Of a DNA stretch of 64,000 nucleotides, positions 33,718 through 42,897 are shown one piece after another. The position numbers were made by a program, and so were the translations under genes. Origin of the DNA: Flavobacterium shii (GTDB lineage Bacteria > Bacteroidota > Bacteroidia > Flavobacteriales > Flavobacteriaceae); contig NZ_JAOZEW010000026.1 in the NCBI RefSeq assembly GCF_025847235.1, forward strand, positions 17,394 to 81,393. The letters are read 5' to 3'. A model generated the notes under the pieces. It was not told the DNA's origin. It did no database searches and was given only the letters and a program-made list of their open reading frames with translations. Numbering within the stretch: the first letter of the stretch is position 1; every line of letters starts with the position of its first letter.

Positions 33718-34209
33718 ATGAAAAAATCAATTTTGCTGTTATTATTCATTACTTCTTTTGCGCAAGCACAAACATCCGACACGGATAAAATTAACAAAAC
33801 ACTTAACTCTTGGCATAAAGCCGCAGCCGACGCTAGTTTTGAACCTTATTTTGCTTTAATGACCGATGATGCGATTTTTATTGGAACAGACGCAACCGAA
33901 AATTGGAATAAAGCAGATTTTAAAGTTTGGGCTAAACCATTTTTTGATAAAGGGAAAACGTGGAATTTTAAAACATTGGAACGTCATGTGTTTTTTGATG
34001 TATCAGGAAAAACGGCTTGGTTTGATGAATTGCTTGATACGCAAATGAAAATTTGTCGCGGATCTGGCGTTATGGTAAAAGTAGGGAAGGAATGGAAAGT
34101 AAAACATTATGTTTTGTCTATGACCGTACCAAATGATAATGTTGATGATGTTGTTAAAATAAAAGCACCCGCAGAAGATGTAATAATAGAGAAATTTCAC
34201 AAAAAGTAG
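33718..34209 (+). CDS. Exported NTF2/SnoaL-like protein
   Basis: A 163-aa protein with signal peptide MKKSILLLLFITSFAQAQTS. The rest is an NTF2-like cone: INKTLNSWHKAAADASFEPYFALMTDDAIFIGTDATENWNKADFKVW (read in parts) at the N-terminus, then the TAWFDELLDTQMKICRGSGVMVKVGKEWKVKHYVLSMTVP strands. This pattern matches small SnoaL/DUF4440-type proteins, with no identifiable catalytic residue. Likely periplasmic; function unknown. Confidence 0.85.
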   Translation: MKKSILLLLFITSFAQAQTSDTDKINKTLNSWHKAAADASFEPYFALMTDDAIFIGTDATENWNKADFKVWAKPFFDKGKTWNFKTLERHVFFDVSGKTAWFDELLDTQMKICRGSGVMVKVGKEWKVKHYVLSMTVPNDNVDDVVKIKAPAEDVIIEKFHKK

Positions 34210-34240
34210 TAAAGACGTTGTTTTTAAATGCTTTATAAAA

Positions 34241-34298
34241 TGAGGTTCTAATTTTGTTATAATATAATTAGCAATTCCAGATCTTAATTGGAACCTCA
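34241..34298. terminator. Long inverted repeat, possible terminator
   Basis: TGAGGTTCTAATT (34241-34253) pairs with AATTGGAACCTCA (34286-34298) with one G-T pair, loop 32 nt. No strong T-run follows, so it may be a palindromic repeat rather than a true terminator. Confidence 0.5.
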
Positions 34299-34451
34299 AA
34301 ATAGAATACTCTCAATAAAAAGCCTTTAAAAATGAAATATTGGTTATAATTTGGTCTTGACTGCTATTTTTTAGTCCTTAAAAAGCAGAATACTTATTTT
34401 TTTATAACTTTGACCCCTAAAAAAACAGGGTTAAAGTAAAGTATCTGAAAA

Positions 34452-35819
34452 ATGAAAATAGAAAAGCGCTGGGTCATTTCCTTTATTATTATAAGTATTG
34501 TGTGTATAACTGGTGCTTTGTGGCCAACAGTTAGCGGAACCGATTATGTTCTTTCGGAATTTGGAACTACAGATCATATTGTTCCTGCCGATGTTGCATG
34601 GATGCTTACTTCTTGCTGTCTGGTTTTAATCATGACACCAGGACTTTCCTTTTTTTACGGAGGGATGGTTGGGAAAAAGAATGTAATTTCTACCATGCTT
34701 CAAAGTTTTATTTGCTTAGGAGTTGTAACACTTCTATGGGTTGTGGTAGGTTTTAGCCTTGCTTTTGGAGAACCATTAGGAATTCATTCGGGAGGAAATT
34801 TTTATAGTTTTGTAGGCAATCCAACAACATTTGCTTTTATGGATTATGTGGGGGTTTTACCTCATAAGCAATTAGCCAATACAATTCCGTTTATGTTATT
34901 TGCCTTGTTTCAAATGAAATTTGCAGTTATTGCACCAGCAATTATTACTGGGTCATTTGCCGAACGAGTTCGATTTATTTCCTATCTACTATTTATATGT
35001 TTGTTCACGATATGTATTTACGCACCTTTATGTCACGCTGTTTGGTATCCTACAGGGATTTTAGGAACTTATTTTGGTGTTAAAGATTTCGCTGGAGGAA
35101 CTGTAGTGCATATGAGTGCTGGTTTTGCAGCATTGGCAGGAGTTTTGGTTTTAGGGAAAAGAAAAAATAGCCGACATATTCCAACTAATATTCCTTTTGT
35201 ATTATTAGGAACCGGAATGCTGTGGTTTGGCTGGTTTGGATTTAATGCAGGTTCGGCTTTGGCAGCCAATGGTGTTGCAGCAATGGCATTTGCTACGACA
35301 ACAACGGCATCTGCGGCAGCAATGTTAACCTGGGTATTTTTTGATAGAATCAATGGTCGTAAAGTTTCGGCTTTAGGAGCTTGTATCGGTGCGGTTGTAG
35401 GACTGGTTTCGATTACGCCAGCTGCAGGATTTGTATCTGTTCCCGAGAGTATGTTTTTTGGATTTAGTGCAGCCTTGGTTTCAAATATGGTCGTAAATGC
35501 TACTTTCTTAAAGAAAATTGATGATACACTAGATGTTTTTGCCTGTCATGGTGTAGGCGGAATTATGGGAATGATTCTTACGGCAATCTTTGCACATGGC
35601 GATAAAGCAAGTTTACTTCATGGCGGATGGATGGTTTTTGCACACCATATGATGGCATTGGTTCTGGTTTCGATTTTTACTTTTTTTGGAGCTTATCTTT
35701 TATTTAAACTTACGAATGTAATTATCCCAATGCGAGTATCGGAAGAGTCGGAACATATCGGATTGGACTTATCTCAGCATGATGAAACGCTCGATCCTAA
35801 AATAAAAACGGCTAATTAA
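34452..35819 (+). CDS. amt: Ammonium transporter
   Basis: A 455-aa inner-membrane Amt/MEP/Rh channel with about 11 membrane segments. Markers: DVAWMLTSCCLVLIMTPGLSFFYGGMVGKKN (read in parts, residues 48-78), the signature region DFAGGTVVHMSAGFAALAGVL with the conserved His, and FACHGVGGIMGMILTAIFA with the second pore His. GTGMLWFGWFGFNAGSALAANG is the conserved TM segment before it. Length is typical. No glnK/glnB gene adjoins it, which is common in Bacteroidota. Confidence 0.96.
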   Translation: MKIEKRWVISFIIISIVCITGALWPTVSGTDYVLSEFGTTDHIVPADVAWMLTSCCLVLIMTPGLSFFYGGMVGKKNVISTMLQSFICLGVVTLLWVVVGFSLAFGEPLGIHSGGNFYSFVGNPTTFAFMDYVGVLPHKQLANTIPFMLFALFQMKFAVIAPAIITGSFAERVRFISYLLFICLFTICIYAPLCHAVWYPTGILGTYFGVKDFAGGTVVHMSAGFAALAGVLVLGKRKNSRHIPTNIPFVLLGTGMLWFGWFGFNAGSALAANGVAAMAFATTTTASAAAMLTWVFFDRINGRKVSALGACIGAVVGLVSITPAAGFVSVPESMFFGFSAALVSNMVVNATFLKKIDDTLDVFACHGVGGIMGMILTAIFAHGDKASLLHGGWMVFAHHMMALVLVSIFTFFGAYLLFKLTNVIIPMRVSEESEHIGLDLSQHDETLDPKIKTAN

Positions 35820-35840
35820 AATTGTATATAGCAACGGTAT

Positions 35841-35950
35841 AAAATCCTTTTAATCTGTGGTAGAAAAATTAACTGCAAGGTCACAAGGATTTACGCAAAG
35901 GGTACAAAGTTTTAAAATTAGTGCTAATTAGTGTGATTTGTGGCAAAAAA
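35841..35950. repeat. Dispersed CGCAAAG/ATCTGTGG repeat
   Basis: CCTTTTAATCTGTGGTAG, AACTGCAAGGTCACAAGG, ATTTACGCAAAGGGTACAAA and ATTAGTGTGATTTGTGGC match the dispersed family. It occupies much of the 289-nt gap before trmB, where 35985-36040 also holds AAAACCACACTC...GGTGGTTTTT, a weak hairpin that may terminate amt. Confidence 0.65.
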
Positions 35951-36108
35951 AATAATCTGTGAGGATACGTTTAGCCCTTTTTTATATAGAAAACCACACT
36001 CAATATTTAGGTAGAAAAAAGCTATTAGAGGTGGTTTTTTTCATTTTTGAAATCCGATGCCATTCATTCGTATATATTGCTTAATTTTGCCGAAATATTT
36101 GTAAAAAA

Positions 36109-36786
36109 GTGGGAAGTAAAAATAAACTTAAGAGATTCAAAGAAAACGAAACATTCAATAACGTTTTTCAACCAACAAGAGAAGAAGTTGTAGGCGATTT
36201 ATTTCCGCTTAAAGGGAAATGGAATACAGATTTCTTTAAAAACGATAATCCGTTGGTGCTTGAATTAGGTTGTGGAAAAGGGGAATATTCAGTAGGATTG
36301 GCCGAGAGATATCCAAACAAGAACTTTGTGGGAATCGATATTAAAGGAGCTCGTTTTTGGCGTGGTGCTAAAACTGCTGTGGAAACAGGTTTACATAACG
36401 TTGCTTTTATTCGTACTCAGATCGAATTAATCAATCATATTTTTGCCGAAAATGAAGTAGATGAAATCTGGATTACTTTTCCGGATCCTCAAATAAAATA
36501 CAAACGTACTAAACACCGTATGACCAATTCGGAATTTTTACAATTGTATAAAAAAATCCTTAAAAAAGACGGTGTTGTAAATTTAAAAACCGATAGTGAA
36601 TTCATGCACGGTTATACACTAGGGTTACTTCATGGTGAAGGTCATGAGGTTTTATATGCCAACCATAATGTGTATGTAAATGAAGGAAGTCCTGAAGAAG
36701 TAACAGCTTTTCAGACATTTTATGAGAAGCAATATTTAGAAATTAATAAGGCAATTACGTACATTCGTTTTAGAATTAAAGCGTAA
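36109..36786 (+). CDS. trmB: tRNA (guanine-N7-)-methyltransferase
   Basis: A 225-aa SAM-dependent enzyme making m7G46 in tRNA variable loops. The start is GTG at 36109; no in-frame ATG is near. Motif I VLELGCGKGEYSVGLAERYP (residues 46-65), FVGIDIKGARFW and the family motif IWITFPDPQIKYKRTKHRM (P-D-P-x-x-K-x-x-H-x-K/R-R) are all present, then a C-terminal TSFQ-like end (TYIRFRIKA). TAATTTTG at 36082-36089 could be a -7 box. Confidence 0.96.
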   Translation: MGSKNKLKRFKENETFNNVFQPTREEVVGDLFPLKGKWNTDFFKNDNPLVLELGCGKGEYSVGLAERYPNKNFVGIDIKGARFWRGAKTAVETGLHNVAFIRTQIELINHIFAENEVDEIWITFPDPQIKYKRTKHRMTNSEFLQLYKKILKKDGVVNLKTDSEFMHGYTLGLLHGEGHEVLYANHNVYVNEGSPEEVTAFQTFYEKQYLEINKAITYIRFRIKA

Positions 36787-36836
36787 TACTTCTTTTTAAT
36801 TACAATCCCCATTTTTTAATACATGATTCGCAACGC

Positions 36837-37472
36837 ATGACTTTTATTATCCCTTTACTTTTAGGTTTTCTAACGGCTTTCATAGGTATTATTCCGCCAG
36901 GACTAATTAACATGACAGCAGCCAAAGTGAATTTAAAAGAGGGGAAAAAGAATGCATTATGGTTTGTTGCCGGAGCAGTACTTATTATTTTCTGCCAGGT
37001 ATATTTGGCGATTTTATCAGCAAGAATCATTGATCAGCGACCAGATGTTGTCGTTTTATTACGTGAGATTGGTTTCGGAATATTTGCTGTTTTAACCGTT
37101 TATTTTCTGTGGATTGCAAAACAGCCTAAAAAGAAAAAAAATAAAATTAAGAATAACAGTAAAAAAAGCCGCTTCTTTCTGGGGATGTTACTTTCGGCTC
37201 TTAATTTCTTTCCAATTCCGTACTACGTTTTCGTTAGTGTTACACTAGCTTCTTATAAATTGTTTTTGTTCGAAAATCACTTTATTTCCGTGTTTGTTGC
37301 AGGTTCTGTATTGGGATCGTTTACGGTTTTTTACTGTTATATTGCTTTTTTCGAAAAGATCGAAAGGAAAACAGATTACCTTCTTAAAAATATGAATACT
37401 ATTATCGGAAGTATCACAGGATTAATTTCGATAACTACACTTTTCAATATTATACGATATTATTTCGCTTGA
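36837..37472 (+). CDS. LysE family exporter
   Basis: A 211-aa protein with about six membrane segments. The N-terminus IPLLLGFLTAFIGIIPPGLINMTAAK contains the family's G-x-x-x-x-x-P-G-P-like turn (here I-I-P-P-G) and is followed by LKEGKKNALWFVAGAVLIIF. A polybasic loop (QPKKKKNKIKNNSKKSR) separates the two halves. The substrate, probably an amino acid or small metabolite, is not determinable. It starts 50 nt after trmB, so co-transcription is possible. Confidence 0.85.
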   Translation: MTFIIPLLLGFLTAFIGIIPPGLINMTAAKVNLKEGKKNALWFVAGAVLIIFCQVYLAILSARIIDQRPDVVVLLREIGFGIFAVLTVYFLWIAKQPKKKKNKIKNNSKKSRFFLGMLLSALNFFPIPYYVFVSVTLASYKLFLFENHFISVFVAGSVLGSFTVFYCYIAFFEKIERKTDYLLKNMNTIIGSITGLISITTLFNIIRYYFA

Positions 37473-37494
37473 TTTTTTACTTAAAAATAAAGGC

Positions 37495-37821
37495 ATGGCT
37501 GAAGATAATTTTTTCGAAAGAGTATATATAATTGCAAGACAGATTCCGTACGGGAAAGTAACTTCCTATGGCGCTATTGCAAAAGCTTTGGGAACGGCAC
37601 GATCTGCAAGAATGGTTGGTTGGGCGATGAATGCTTGTCATAACATGGATGATGTTCCTGCACATCGTGTGGTAAACAGAAAAGGATTACTTAGCGGTAA
37701 ACACCATTTTGACGGAACTAACCTAATGCAACAATTACTCGAAAATGAAGGAATCGAAGTTAGAGACAATCAAGTTGTAGATTTTGAAAAACATTTTTGG
37801 CAACCAGAAATTGAGTTGTAG
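37495..37821 (+). CDS. Alkyltransferase-like (ATL) protein, MGMT family
   Basis: A 108-aa single-domain protein homologous to the C-terminal domain of O6-alkylguanine-DNA alkyltransferase: FFERVYIIARQIPYGKVTSYGAIAKALG-TARSARMVGWAMNACH, then DDVPAHRVVNRKGLLSGK. The active-site block is PAHRVV in place of P-C-H-R-V, so the alkyl-acceptor Cys is Ala. ATL proteins bind alkylated bases without repairing them and channel them to nucleotide excision repair. Arg in the helix-turn-helix (SARMVG) is kept. It starts 22 nt after the LysE gene. Confidence 0.9.
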   Translation: MAEDNFFERVYIIARQIPYGKVTSYGAIAKALGTARSARMVGWAMNACHNMDDVPAHRVVNRKGLLSGKHHFDGTNLMQQLLENEGIEVRDNQVVDFEKHFWQPEIEL

Positions 37822-37905
37822 TTTTTGTAAACGGGTAACCATATAAGTAATGTAAGTTCTACTGTTAAGCGTTAAGTTATTATATGTTCTTATATTACTT
37901 ATATA

Positions 37906-39231
37906 TTAAATTAAGCAAATCACAAAGTTTGTTTTGTTCTCATCGCTTTGGTAGCTTAAATATCCTCCGTGCGCTTCGATAATATTCTTAGAAAGCGTAA
38001 GTCCGATTCCAGCACCATCTTTTCGGGTTGTGAAAAAAGGGAGGAATATTTTATCTCTTATTTGGGGTTCAATCCCTTTTCCGGTATCAGAAATAGTGAT
38101 AAAAAAACGATTGTTTTCGGTTAATGCCGATAGGAATATTCTCTTTTCTTGTTTTTCCTTTAAAGCAAAAATACTATTGGTAATCAAGTTGATGATAACT
38201 TGTTCCATTTGGCTTTTATCTATTAAAATAGAACGGGAACTATTGATATTGTTTATTAGTTCAATTCCTTGTTCTTTTAAGATTGGTGCCATGATTTTTA
38301 GGCAATCATTAAAAAGTACATTAATCGATGTTGGTTTTTTGTCTGGAGTAGGAAGCATGGCTAGTTTTCGGTAGTTTTCGACAAAAATCTGCAAATGATC
38401 GCTTCGATTTATAATGGTAGAAATACTACTTTTAATATCATCAAAATCGTCTTCTTCGAGTTTTTCCTGATCTATTATTTGAAGTAAATTTTGAGAAAGT
38501 GAACGAATCGGAGTTAAAGAATTCATTAGCTCATGCGAAATAACCTTCATTAAAGTAATCCACGCTTCTTTTTCCTTTTTATCAATAACACGCTGGATAC
38601 TATCTAGTAAAATGATGAAATATTCTTTATTGAGTGATTTTGTTAATGAAGTCTGAAGTATGAATGTTTGTAAATCCTGCTGTTCAATTTTGATATTAAC
38701 AGTGGTTTTTAATTCGCTAAAATGAGTGTTCTCAATCTCTTCGCAAAGTGATGGGAGGTAATTTTTAAGATAATTCCAATGACTTACTTTAGGAACATTG
38801 AATAAGGAGGAGAAACAATCGTTCATGAGGAATATGCTCCAGTCGTCATTGTCTTTTTCCAGAATTAAAGTAGCAGTATCGATATTGTTTAAAATAGACC
38901 GATAAATCAATTCTTTGGAAGTTTGTTCTTGTTGTTTTTCTTTTAGGGTATCGTACAAAAGAGATAAGTTCTTGAAACTGCCTTTTTTTTGTTCTTCGGG
39001 GAAATTCGTTGAATAATCATTTTGAAGAATAGAGAGGATTGTTTTATCGTAAAAACTCATTTTGTTTTTGATGAAGAAATACATTTCTGCGAAAGCAATA
39101 ATAACGACAGCACCAACTAAAATACTATTGTAGTATAGTTCTTTTTGTGCAAGAAGTAGCGAAGCAAAAAGAATGATTATGATAATAAAAATACGTAAAA
39201 ATAAGGCGTTATAGAGTTTCCAGTTTTTCAT
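37906..39231 (-). CDS. Sensor histidine kinase, NtrY/NtrB-like
   Basis: A 441-aa inner-membrane kinase. Two N-terminal membrane segments (residues 10-26 and 31-52) with a very short periplasmic loop, then a PAS-like linker (SILNNIDTATLILEKDNDDW). The dimerisation H-box is VISHELMNSLTPIRSLSQNL, N-box QVIINLITNSIFALKE, G1 ISDTGKGIEPQIRDKIF, G2 GAGIGLTLSKNIIEAHGG. With so little periplasmic sequence it probably senses a membrane or cytosolic signal. The start overlaps the regulator's stop by 1 nt (TAATG), so translation is coupled. Confidence 0.93.
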   Translation of the reverse strand: MKNWKLYNALFLRIFIIIIILFASLLLAQKELYYNSILVGAVVIIAFAEMYFFIKNKMSFYDKTILSILQNDYSTNFPEEQKKGSFKNLSLLYDTLKEKQQEQTSKELIYRSILNNIDTATLILEKDNDDWSIFLMNDCFSSLFNVPKVSHWNYLKNYLPSLCEEIENTHFSELKTTVNIKIEQQDLQTFILQTSLTKSLNKEYFIILLDSIQRVIDKKEKEAWITLMKVISHELMNSLTPIRSLSQNLLQIIDQEKLEEDDFDDIKSSISTIINRSDHLQIFVENYRKLAMLPTPDKKPTSINVLFNDCLKIMAPILKEQGIELINNINSSRSILIDKSQMEQVIINLITNSIFALKEKQEKRIFLSALTENNRFFITISDTGKGIEPQIRDKIFLPFFTTRKDGAGIGLTLSKNIIEAHGGYLSYQSDENKTNFVICLI

Positions 39232-40580
39232 TATTCGATATTTTTTAAACCATATTTTTCAATTCTTCTGTATAATGAAGCTCTTGATAATCCTAAGTCT
39301 TCGGCTGTTTTACTGATGTTTCCTTTGTTCTTGAACAAGGATTTTTCGATGGCATTTTTCTCAATTTCCGATAGTGGATTTTCATCATTTATTTCCAAGT
39401 CTTCAAAATCAAGAATATCCAGGTCGGTTACAGAAATTGTATTGTTTTCGGATAGAATCAAGGCTCTTTCGATTTTGTTTTCCATTTCCCGAATGTTTCC
39501 TTTCCAAGGATATTTTTCTAAATGTTTAGCGACGTTGGTGTCAAAAGTAATATTGGTTTGATTGTATTTTTCTCCAATTTCTGTAAGTAGGAATTCAGCC
39601 ATCGGGACAATATCATCTTTTCGTTCTCGCAAAGATGGTAATGTAATTTCCATAGTATTGATACGATACAGTAAATCTTCACGAAATGTTTTGTTCTTTA
39701 CTTCGGCTTTTATATCGCTATTTGTTGCGGCAATTATCCGAACGTTTAATGGTCTTGGTTTACTTTCGCCTAAGCGAGTGACCGATTTTGTTTGTAAAAC
39801 GTGTAATAGTTTTGATTGTAAATGCAACGGAATATTCCCGATTTCGTCTAGAAAAATAGTCCCGTCTGCGGCAGTTTCAAATCGTCCCGGAGTATCGGTT
39901 TTAGCATCTGTAAAAGCACCTTTGGAATAGCCGAATAGTTCGCTTTCGAATAAATTATCACTTAAAGAGCCCAAATCGACATGAACGAAAGGTTTGTCTT
40001 TTCGTTGCGAGTTTTGATGGATATGTTGTGCAAAGACAAATTTTCCAGTTCCGTTTTCTCCCAGAATAAGTACGTTGGCATCAGTTTTGGCTACTTTTTC
40101 GGCAATTGTATAAGCTTGTTTTATTTTGGTAGATGTTCCTGTGAAATATCTCTTTCCTTCGGGTTTTGCAATTACTTTTTTTGATTTTTTTCGACTTTCA
40201 TCAACAGCATTGTCAATTGTGGTTAATAGTTTTTCGTTGTTCCAAGGTTTTAGAACATAATCGAATGCGCCAATTTTTATGCCTTCTACGGCTGTATCTA
40301 TTTTTCCAAAAGCAGTCATTAAGATAACAACTGTTTGTGGAGATAGTGTTTTGATTTCTTTGAGCCAATGGATTCCTTCGCGTCCATCTTCAAAACCAAT
40401 TCGATAATTCATGTCCAATAAAACAACATCAATTGGGTTTTCGGATAAAAGTGAAATGATTTTTTTAGGATCGCTGGTTGTGAAAATCGATTCAAAATTC
40501 TTTTTTAGAATCATTTTTACCGAAAAAAGAATTTCTTCCTGATCATCAACAACTAATATATTGGCTTGTTTTTTTCGCAT
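39231..40580 (-). CDS. Sigma-54-dependent response regulator (NtrC family)
   Basis: A 449-aa regulator from the ATG at 40580 (MRKKQANILVVDDQEEI); the frame extends 17 codons up through the dyad described at 40593-40630, which is against a longer start. Receiver domain with phospho-acceptor Asp in VDVVLLDMNYR. AAA+ domain: Walker A region GENGTGKFVFAQHIH (a Lys-Phe where most have K-E), the sigma-54 contact loop ELFGYSKGAFTDA, TIFLDEIGNIPLHLQ (Walker B). Fis-type HTH at the C-terminus NISKTAEDLGLSRASLYRRI. It should activate the divergent efflux operon. Confidence 0.94.
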   Translation of the reverse strand: MRKKQANILVVDDQEEILFSVKMILKKNFESIFTTSDPKKIISLLSENPIDVVLLDMNYRIGFEDGREGIHWLKEIKTLSPQTVVILMTAFGKIDTAVEGIKIGAFDYVLKPWNNEKLLTTIDNAVDESRKKSKKVIAKPEGKRYFTGTSTKIKQAYTIAEKVAKTDANVLILGENGTGKFVFAQHIHQNSQRKDKPFVHVDLGSLSDNLFESELFGYSKGAFTDAKTDTPGRFETAADGTIFLDEIGNIPLHLQSKLLHVLQTKSVTRLGESKPRPLNVRIIAATNSDIKAEVKNKTFREDLLYRINTMEITLPSLRERKDDIVPMAEFLLTEIGEKYNQTNITFDTNVAKHLEKYPWKGNIREMENKIERALILSENNTISVTDLDILDFEDLEINDENPLSEIEKNAIEKSLFKNKGNISKTAEDLGLSRASLYRRIEKYGLKNIE

Positions 40581-40592
40581 GAGATGTGTTTT

Positions 40593-40630
40593 TGTTCGAT
40601 TGTGAACGGTCAACTGTTCATTATCGAACA
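40593..40630. promoter_or_regulatory. 38-bp dyad, candidate activator-binding site (UAS)
   Basis: Outer arms TGTTCGAT (40593-40600) and ATCGAACA (40623-40630) and inner arms TGAAC (40603-40607) and GTTCA (40616-40620) share one centre at 40611.5. The two 19-nt half-sites agree at 15 or 16 positions when one is reversed. The dyad lies 64 nt upstream of the -24 element, where NtrC-type enhancer sites are normally found, and 13 nt from the regulator's start codon, so the same site could also set regulator expression. Confidence 0.65.
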
Positions 40631-40693
40631 CTACTTTTTTTGATGATTTTGAAACCGCTTTATATATCAGTGTTTTATAGATTATAATTCTTT

Positions 40694-40708
40694 TGGCACA
40701 ATATTTAC
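40694..40708 (+). promoter_or_regulatory. Sigma-54 (-24/-12) promoter of the efflux operon
   Basis: TGGCAC (40694-40699), 5 nt, TTAC (40705-40708), against consensus TGGCAC-N5-TTGC. The GG of the -24 box and the spacing are exact; only the G of the -12 GC is A. It ends 31 nt before the efflux adaptor's start codon. Confidence 0.7.
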
Positions 40709-40739
40709 CTATTGGTAATCAGTAAAATAATTAGAACAC

Positions 40740-41984
40740 ATGGATAAAGTAATTCCTCGTAAAAGTAAAAAAATTAGGTATCTGACAATAGGAATTGGAG
40801 CTTTTTTAGTTTTGGCTACTGTAGTATTTTTTTCTTTCAATAAAAAAAGAAGTCTGAATGTAAAGGGAGACGAATTAATCGTAAAGAAAGTTGAGATGGC
40901 TTTTTTTGAAGATTTTATGGTTTTTCAAGCCAAAGTTGAACCTTTGAATGTTATGTTGGTAAATGTAACTGAGGGAGGTTCGGTAAAGGAGATTTTTGTC
41001 GAAAATGGCGCAACAGTTGTTAAAGGGCAGCCTTTGGCTCGATTGTATAACCCGAATACGGAACTTAATTACCTTACGCAGGAAACGGCTATTATCGAGC
41101 AGATAAATAACCTGAATACGGGTAAACTGAATATTAGAAATCAAGAGTTGAATCTGAATAAAGATTTAGTGTTGATTGAGCATGATTATAATGATGCTAA
41201 ACGATTGTTTGACATGAACTCGAAATTATTTGATAAGGATGTTATTTCAAAAAATGATTGGAATACATTTAAAGAGGGTTTGCGTTTTCAGGAAGAACGA
41301 AAAAGAACGATTCAGCAAAGTATTCAAAAGGAAAAGCAAACTAATCAATTGCAGATCTCGCAAATAAATCGCTCGATTCAAACTATGGAAATGAGTTTGG
41401 ATATTTTGAGAAATAACAAGAAAAACTTTTTGATTATTGCTCCTGAATCGGGACGACTTACTTCTTTTCAACCTGTTTTAGGAAAAACATTTCAGGCAGG
41501 AGAAAGTATAGGAAGATTAGATTCTAAACAAGGTTACAAATTAAAGGCTGAAGTAGATGAGTTTTATCTGGAGAAAATGCGTGAAGGCTTAAAAGGTGAA
41601 ATCGAATATCAAGGGAAAATATTAGATGTAGTTGTGACCAAAGTTATTCCTGAAGTAAAAGGGGGGCATTTTTCGATCGAATTGAATTTTGACCCAAAAG
41701 AGAAAATTATTTTGCAGGATGGATTGAGTTTTGGAGTGAAATTAATTTTATCCGAGAGAAATAAAATCCTTGTTTTGCCAAAAGGAAACTTTAATCAGGA
41801 AACAGCAGGGAAATGGATCTTTGTTGTAAACGGAAATAAAGCCGAGAGAAGAACGATTAAATTAGGACGAGAAAATCCTTCGTATTATGAAGTTCTTGGA
41901 GGAGTTAAAGAAGGAGAATCTGTAATAACATCTTCTTATTTGGATTACAAAGATGTAGAGGAACTTTCGATTAGTTCTCAATAA
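40740..41984 (+). CDS. HlyD/MacA-family periplasmic adaptor
   Basis: A 414-aa membrane-fusion protein. One N-terminal membrane anchor (YLTIGIGAFLVLATVVFFSF, residues 14-33); lipoyl-like half-motif EGGSVKEIFVENGATVVKGQPLARLYNP, a coiled-coil hairpin to about residue 235 (rich in KEKQTNQLQISQINRSIQ), the second lipoyl half APESGRLTSFQPVLGKTFQAGES, then the barrel ending in KWIFVVNGNKAERRTIKLGRENPSYYEVLGGVKEGESVI. It would link the FtsX-type transporter to an outer membrane channel not encoded here. It is preceded by a sigma-54 promoter. Confidence 0.93.
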   Translation: MDKVIPRKSKKIRYLTIGIGAFLVLATVVFFSFNKKRSLNVKGDELIVKKVEMAFFEDFMVFQAKVEPLNVMLVNVTEGGSVKEIFVENGATVVKGQPLARLYNPNTELNYLTQETAIIEQINNLNTGKLNIRNQELNLNKDLVLIEHDYNDAKRLFDMNSKLFDKDVISKNDWNTFKEGLRFQEERKRTIQQSIQKEKQTNQLQISQINRSIQTMEMSLDILRNNKKNFLIIAPESGRLTSFQPVLGKTFQAGESIGRLDSKQGYKLKAEVDEFYLEKMREGLKGEIEYQGKILDVVVTKVIPEVKGGHFSIELNFDPKEKIILQDGLSFGVKLILSERNKILVLPKGNFNQETAGKWIFVVNGNKAERRTIKLGRENPSYYEVLGGVKEGESVITSSYLDYKDVEELSISSQ

Positions 41985-42070
41985 CAGTTTTCAATTTACA
42001 TTTTACAAAAAAATAACGTTTCAATCATCAATCAAAAAACATAATTAAGAACAATTAATATTTTTATAAT

Positions 42071-42772
42071 ATGATAACAATACAAGATTTAACAAAGGTT
42101 TTTAGGACAGAAGAAGTAGAAACTGCAGCATTAAGCGGAATTAATTTAAAAATAAAAGAAGGCGATTTCCTTACCATAATGGGGCCTTCTGGTTGTGGGA
42201 AATCTACTTTACTTAATATAATAGGGCTTTTGGATAGCGCTAGTGGCGGAAGTTATAAATTACTGGATAACGAAATGATTGGTCTTAAAGAGAAAGGTAG
42301 AGCTGCTGTTCGTAAAGAAAATATTGGATTTATTTTTCAGAATTTCAACCTTATTGATGAGCTTTCTGTTTATGATAATATCGAATTGCCTTTAATTTAC
42401 AATAATGTAAAGGCATCTGATAGAAAACACAAAATCGAAGCAATTGCTGAGAAATTAAATATTTCTCATCGATTAAAACATTTTCCACAACAGCTTTCGG
42501 GAGGACAACAACAACGTGTTGCTGTGGCAAGAGCCTTGGTAAATGATCCAAAAATAATTCTAGCCGATGAGCCTACGGGTAATTTGGATAGTAAAAATGG
42601 AAATGAGGTTATGGAACTTTTAACCGATTTGCATGCCAAAGGTGCAACAATACTTATGGTTACGCACTCGGATTACGACGCTTCTTTTTCGCAAAAAACA
42701 ATTCATATGAAAGATGGGGTTATTTTTTCGGAAAGATTAAATCAAAGAAATGTAGATGTTTTTAAAGTATAG
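42071..42772 (+). CDS. ABC transporter ATP-binding protein (MacB/LolD type)
   Basis: A 233-aa ATPase. Walker A IMGPSGCGKSTLLNII, Q-loop FIFQNFNLIDELSVYDNI, signature LSGGQQQRVAVARAL, Walker B IILADEPTGNLDS and the H-loop MVTHSDYDAS are all intact. Architecture and sequence match the MacB/LolD/FtsE clade that drives FtsX-type permeases. It is encoded 86 nt after the adaptor and 125 nt before the permease, within one efflux operon. Confidence 0.96.
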   Translation: MITIQDLTKVFRTEEVETAALSGINLKIKEGDFLTIMGPSGCGKSTLLNIIGLLDSASGGSYKLLDNEMIGLKEKGRAAVRKENIGFIFQNFNLIDELSVYDNIELPLIYNNVKASDRKHKIEAIAEKLNISHRLKHFPQQLSGGQQQRVAVARALVNDPKIILADEPTGNLDSKNGNEVMELLTDLHAKGATILMVTHSDYDASFSQKTIHMKDGVIFSERLNQRNVDVFKV

Positions 42773-42897
42773 AAATTATGATAAAGATTATAACAATAGT
42801 AATTATAGTAGTGGTAGAGTTTTGTAAAACACTTTTTTTATAAATACCACCCAAACTAACCAAACCAAATTAAATCATAATAAAAAGAATTAAAAGT

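Noticed and set aside
39316..39930. Plus-strand ORFs of 81 and 122 aa
   Set aside because: Antisense to the NtrC-type regulator with no independent support.
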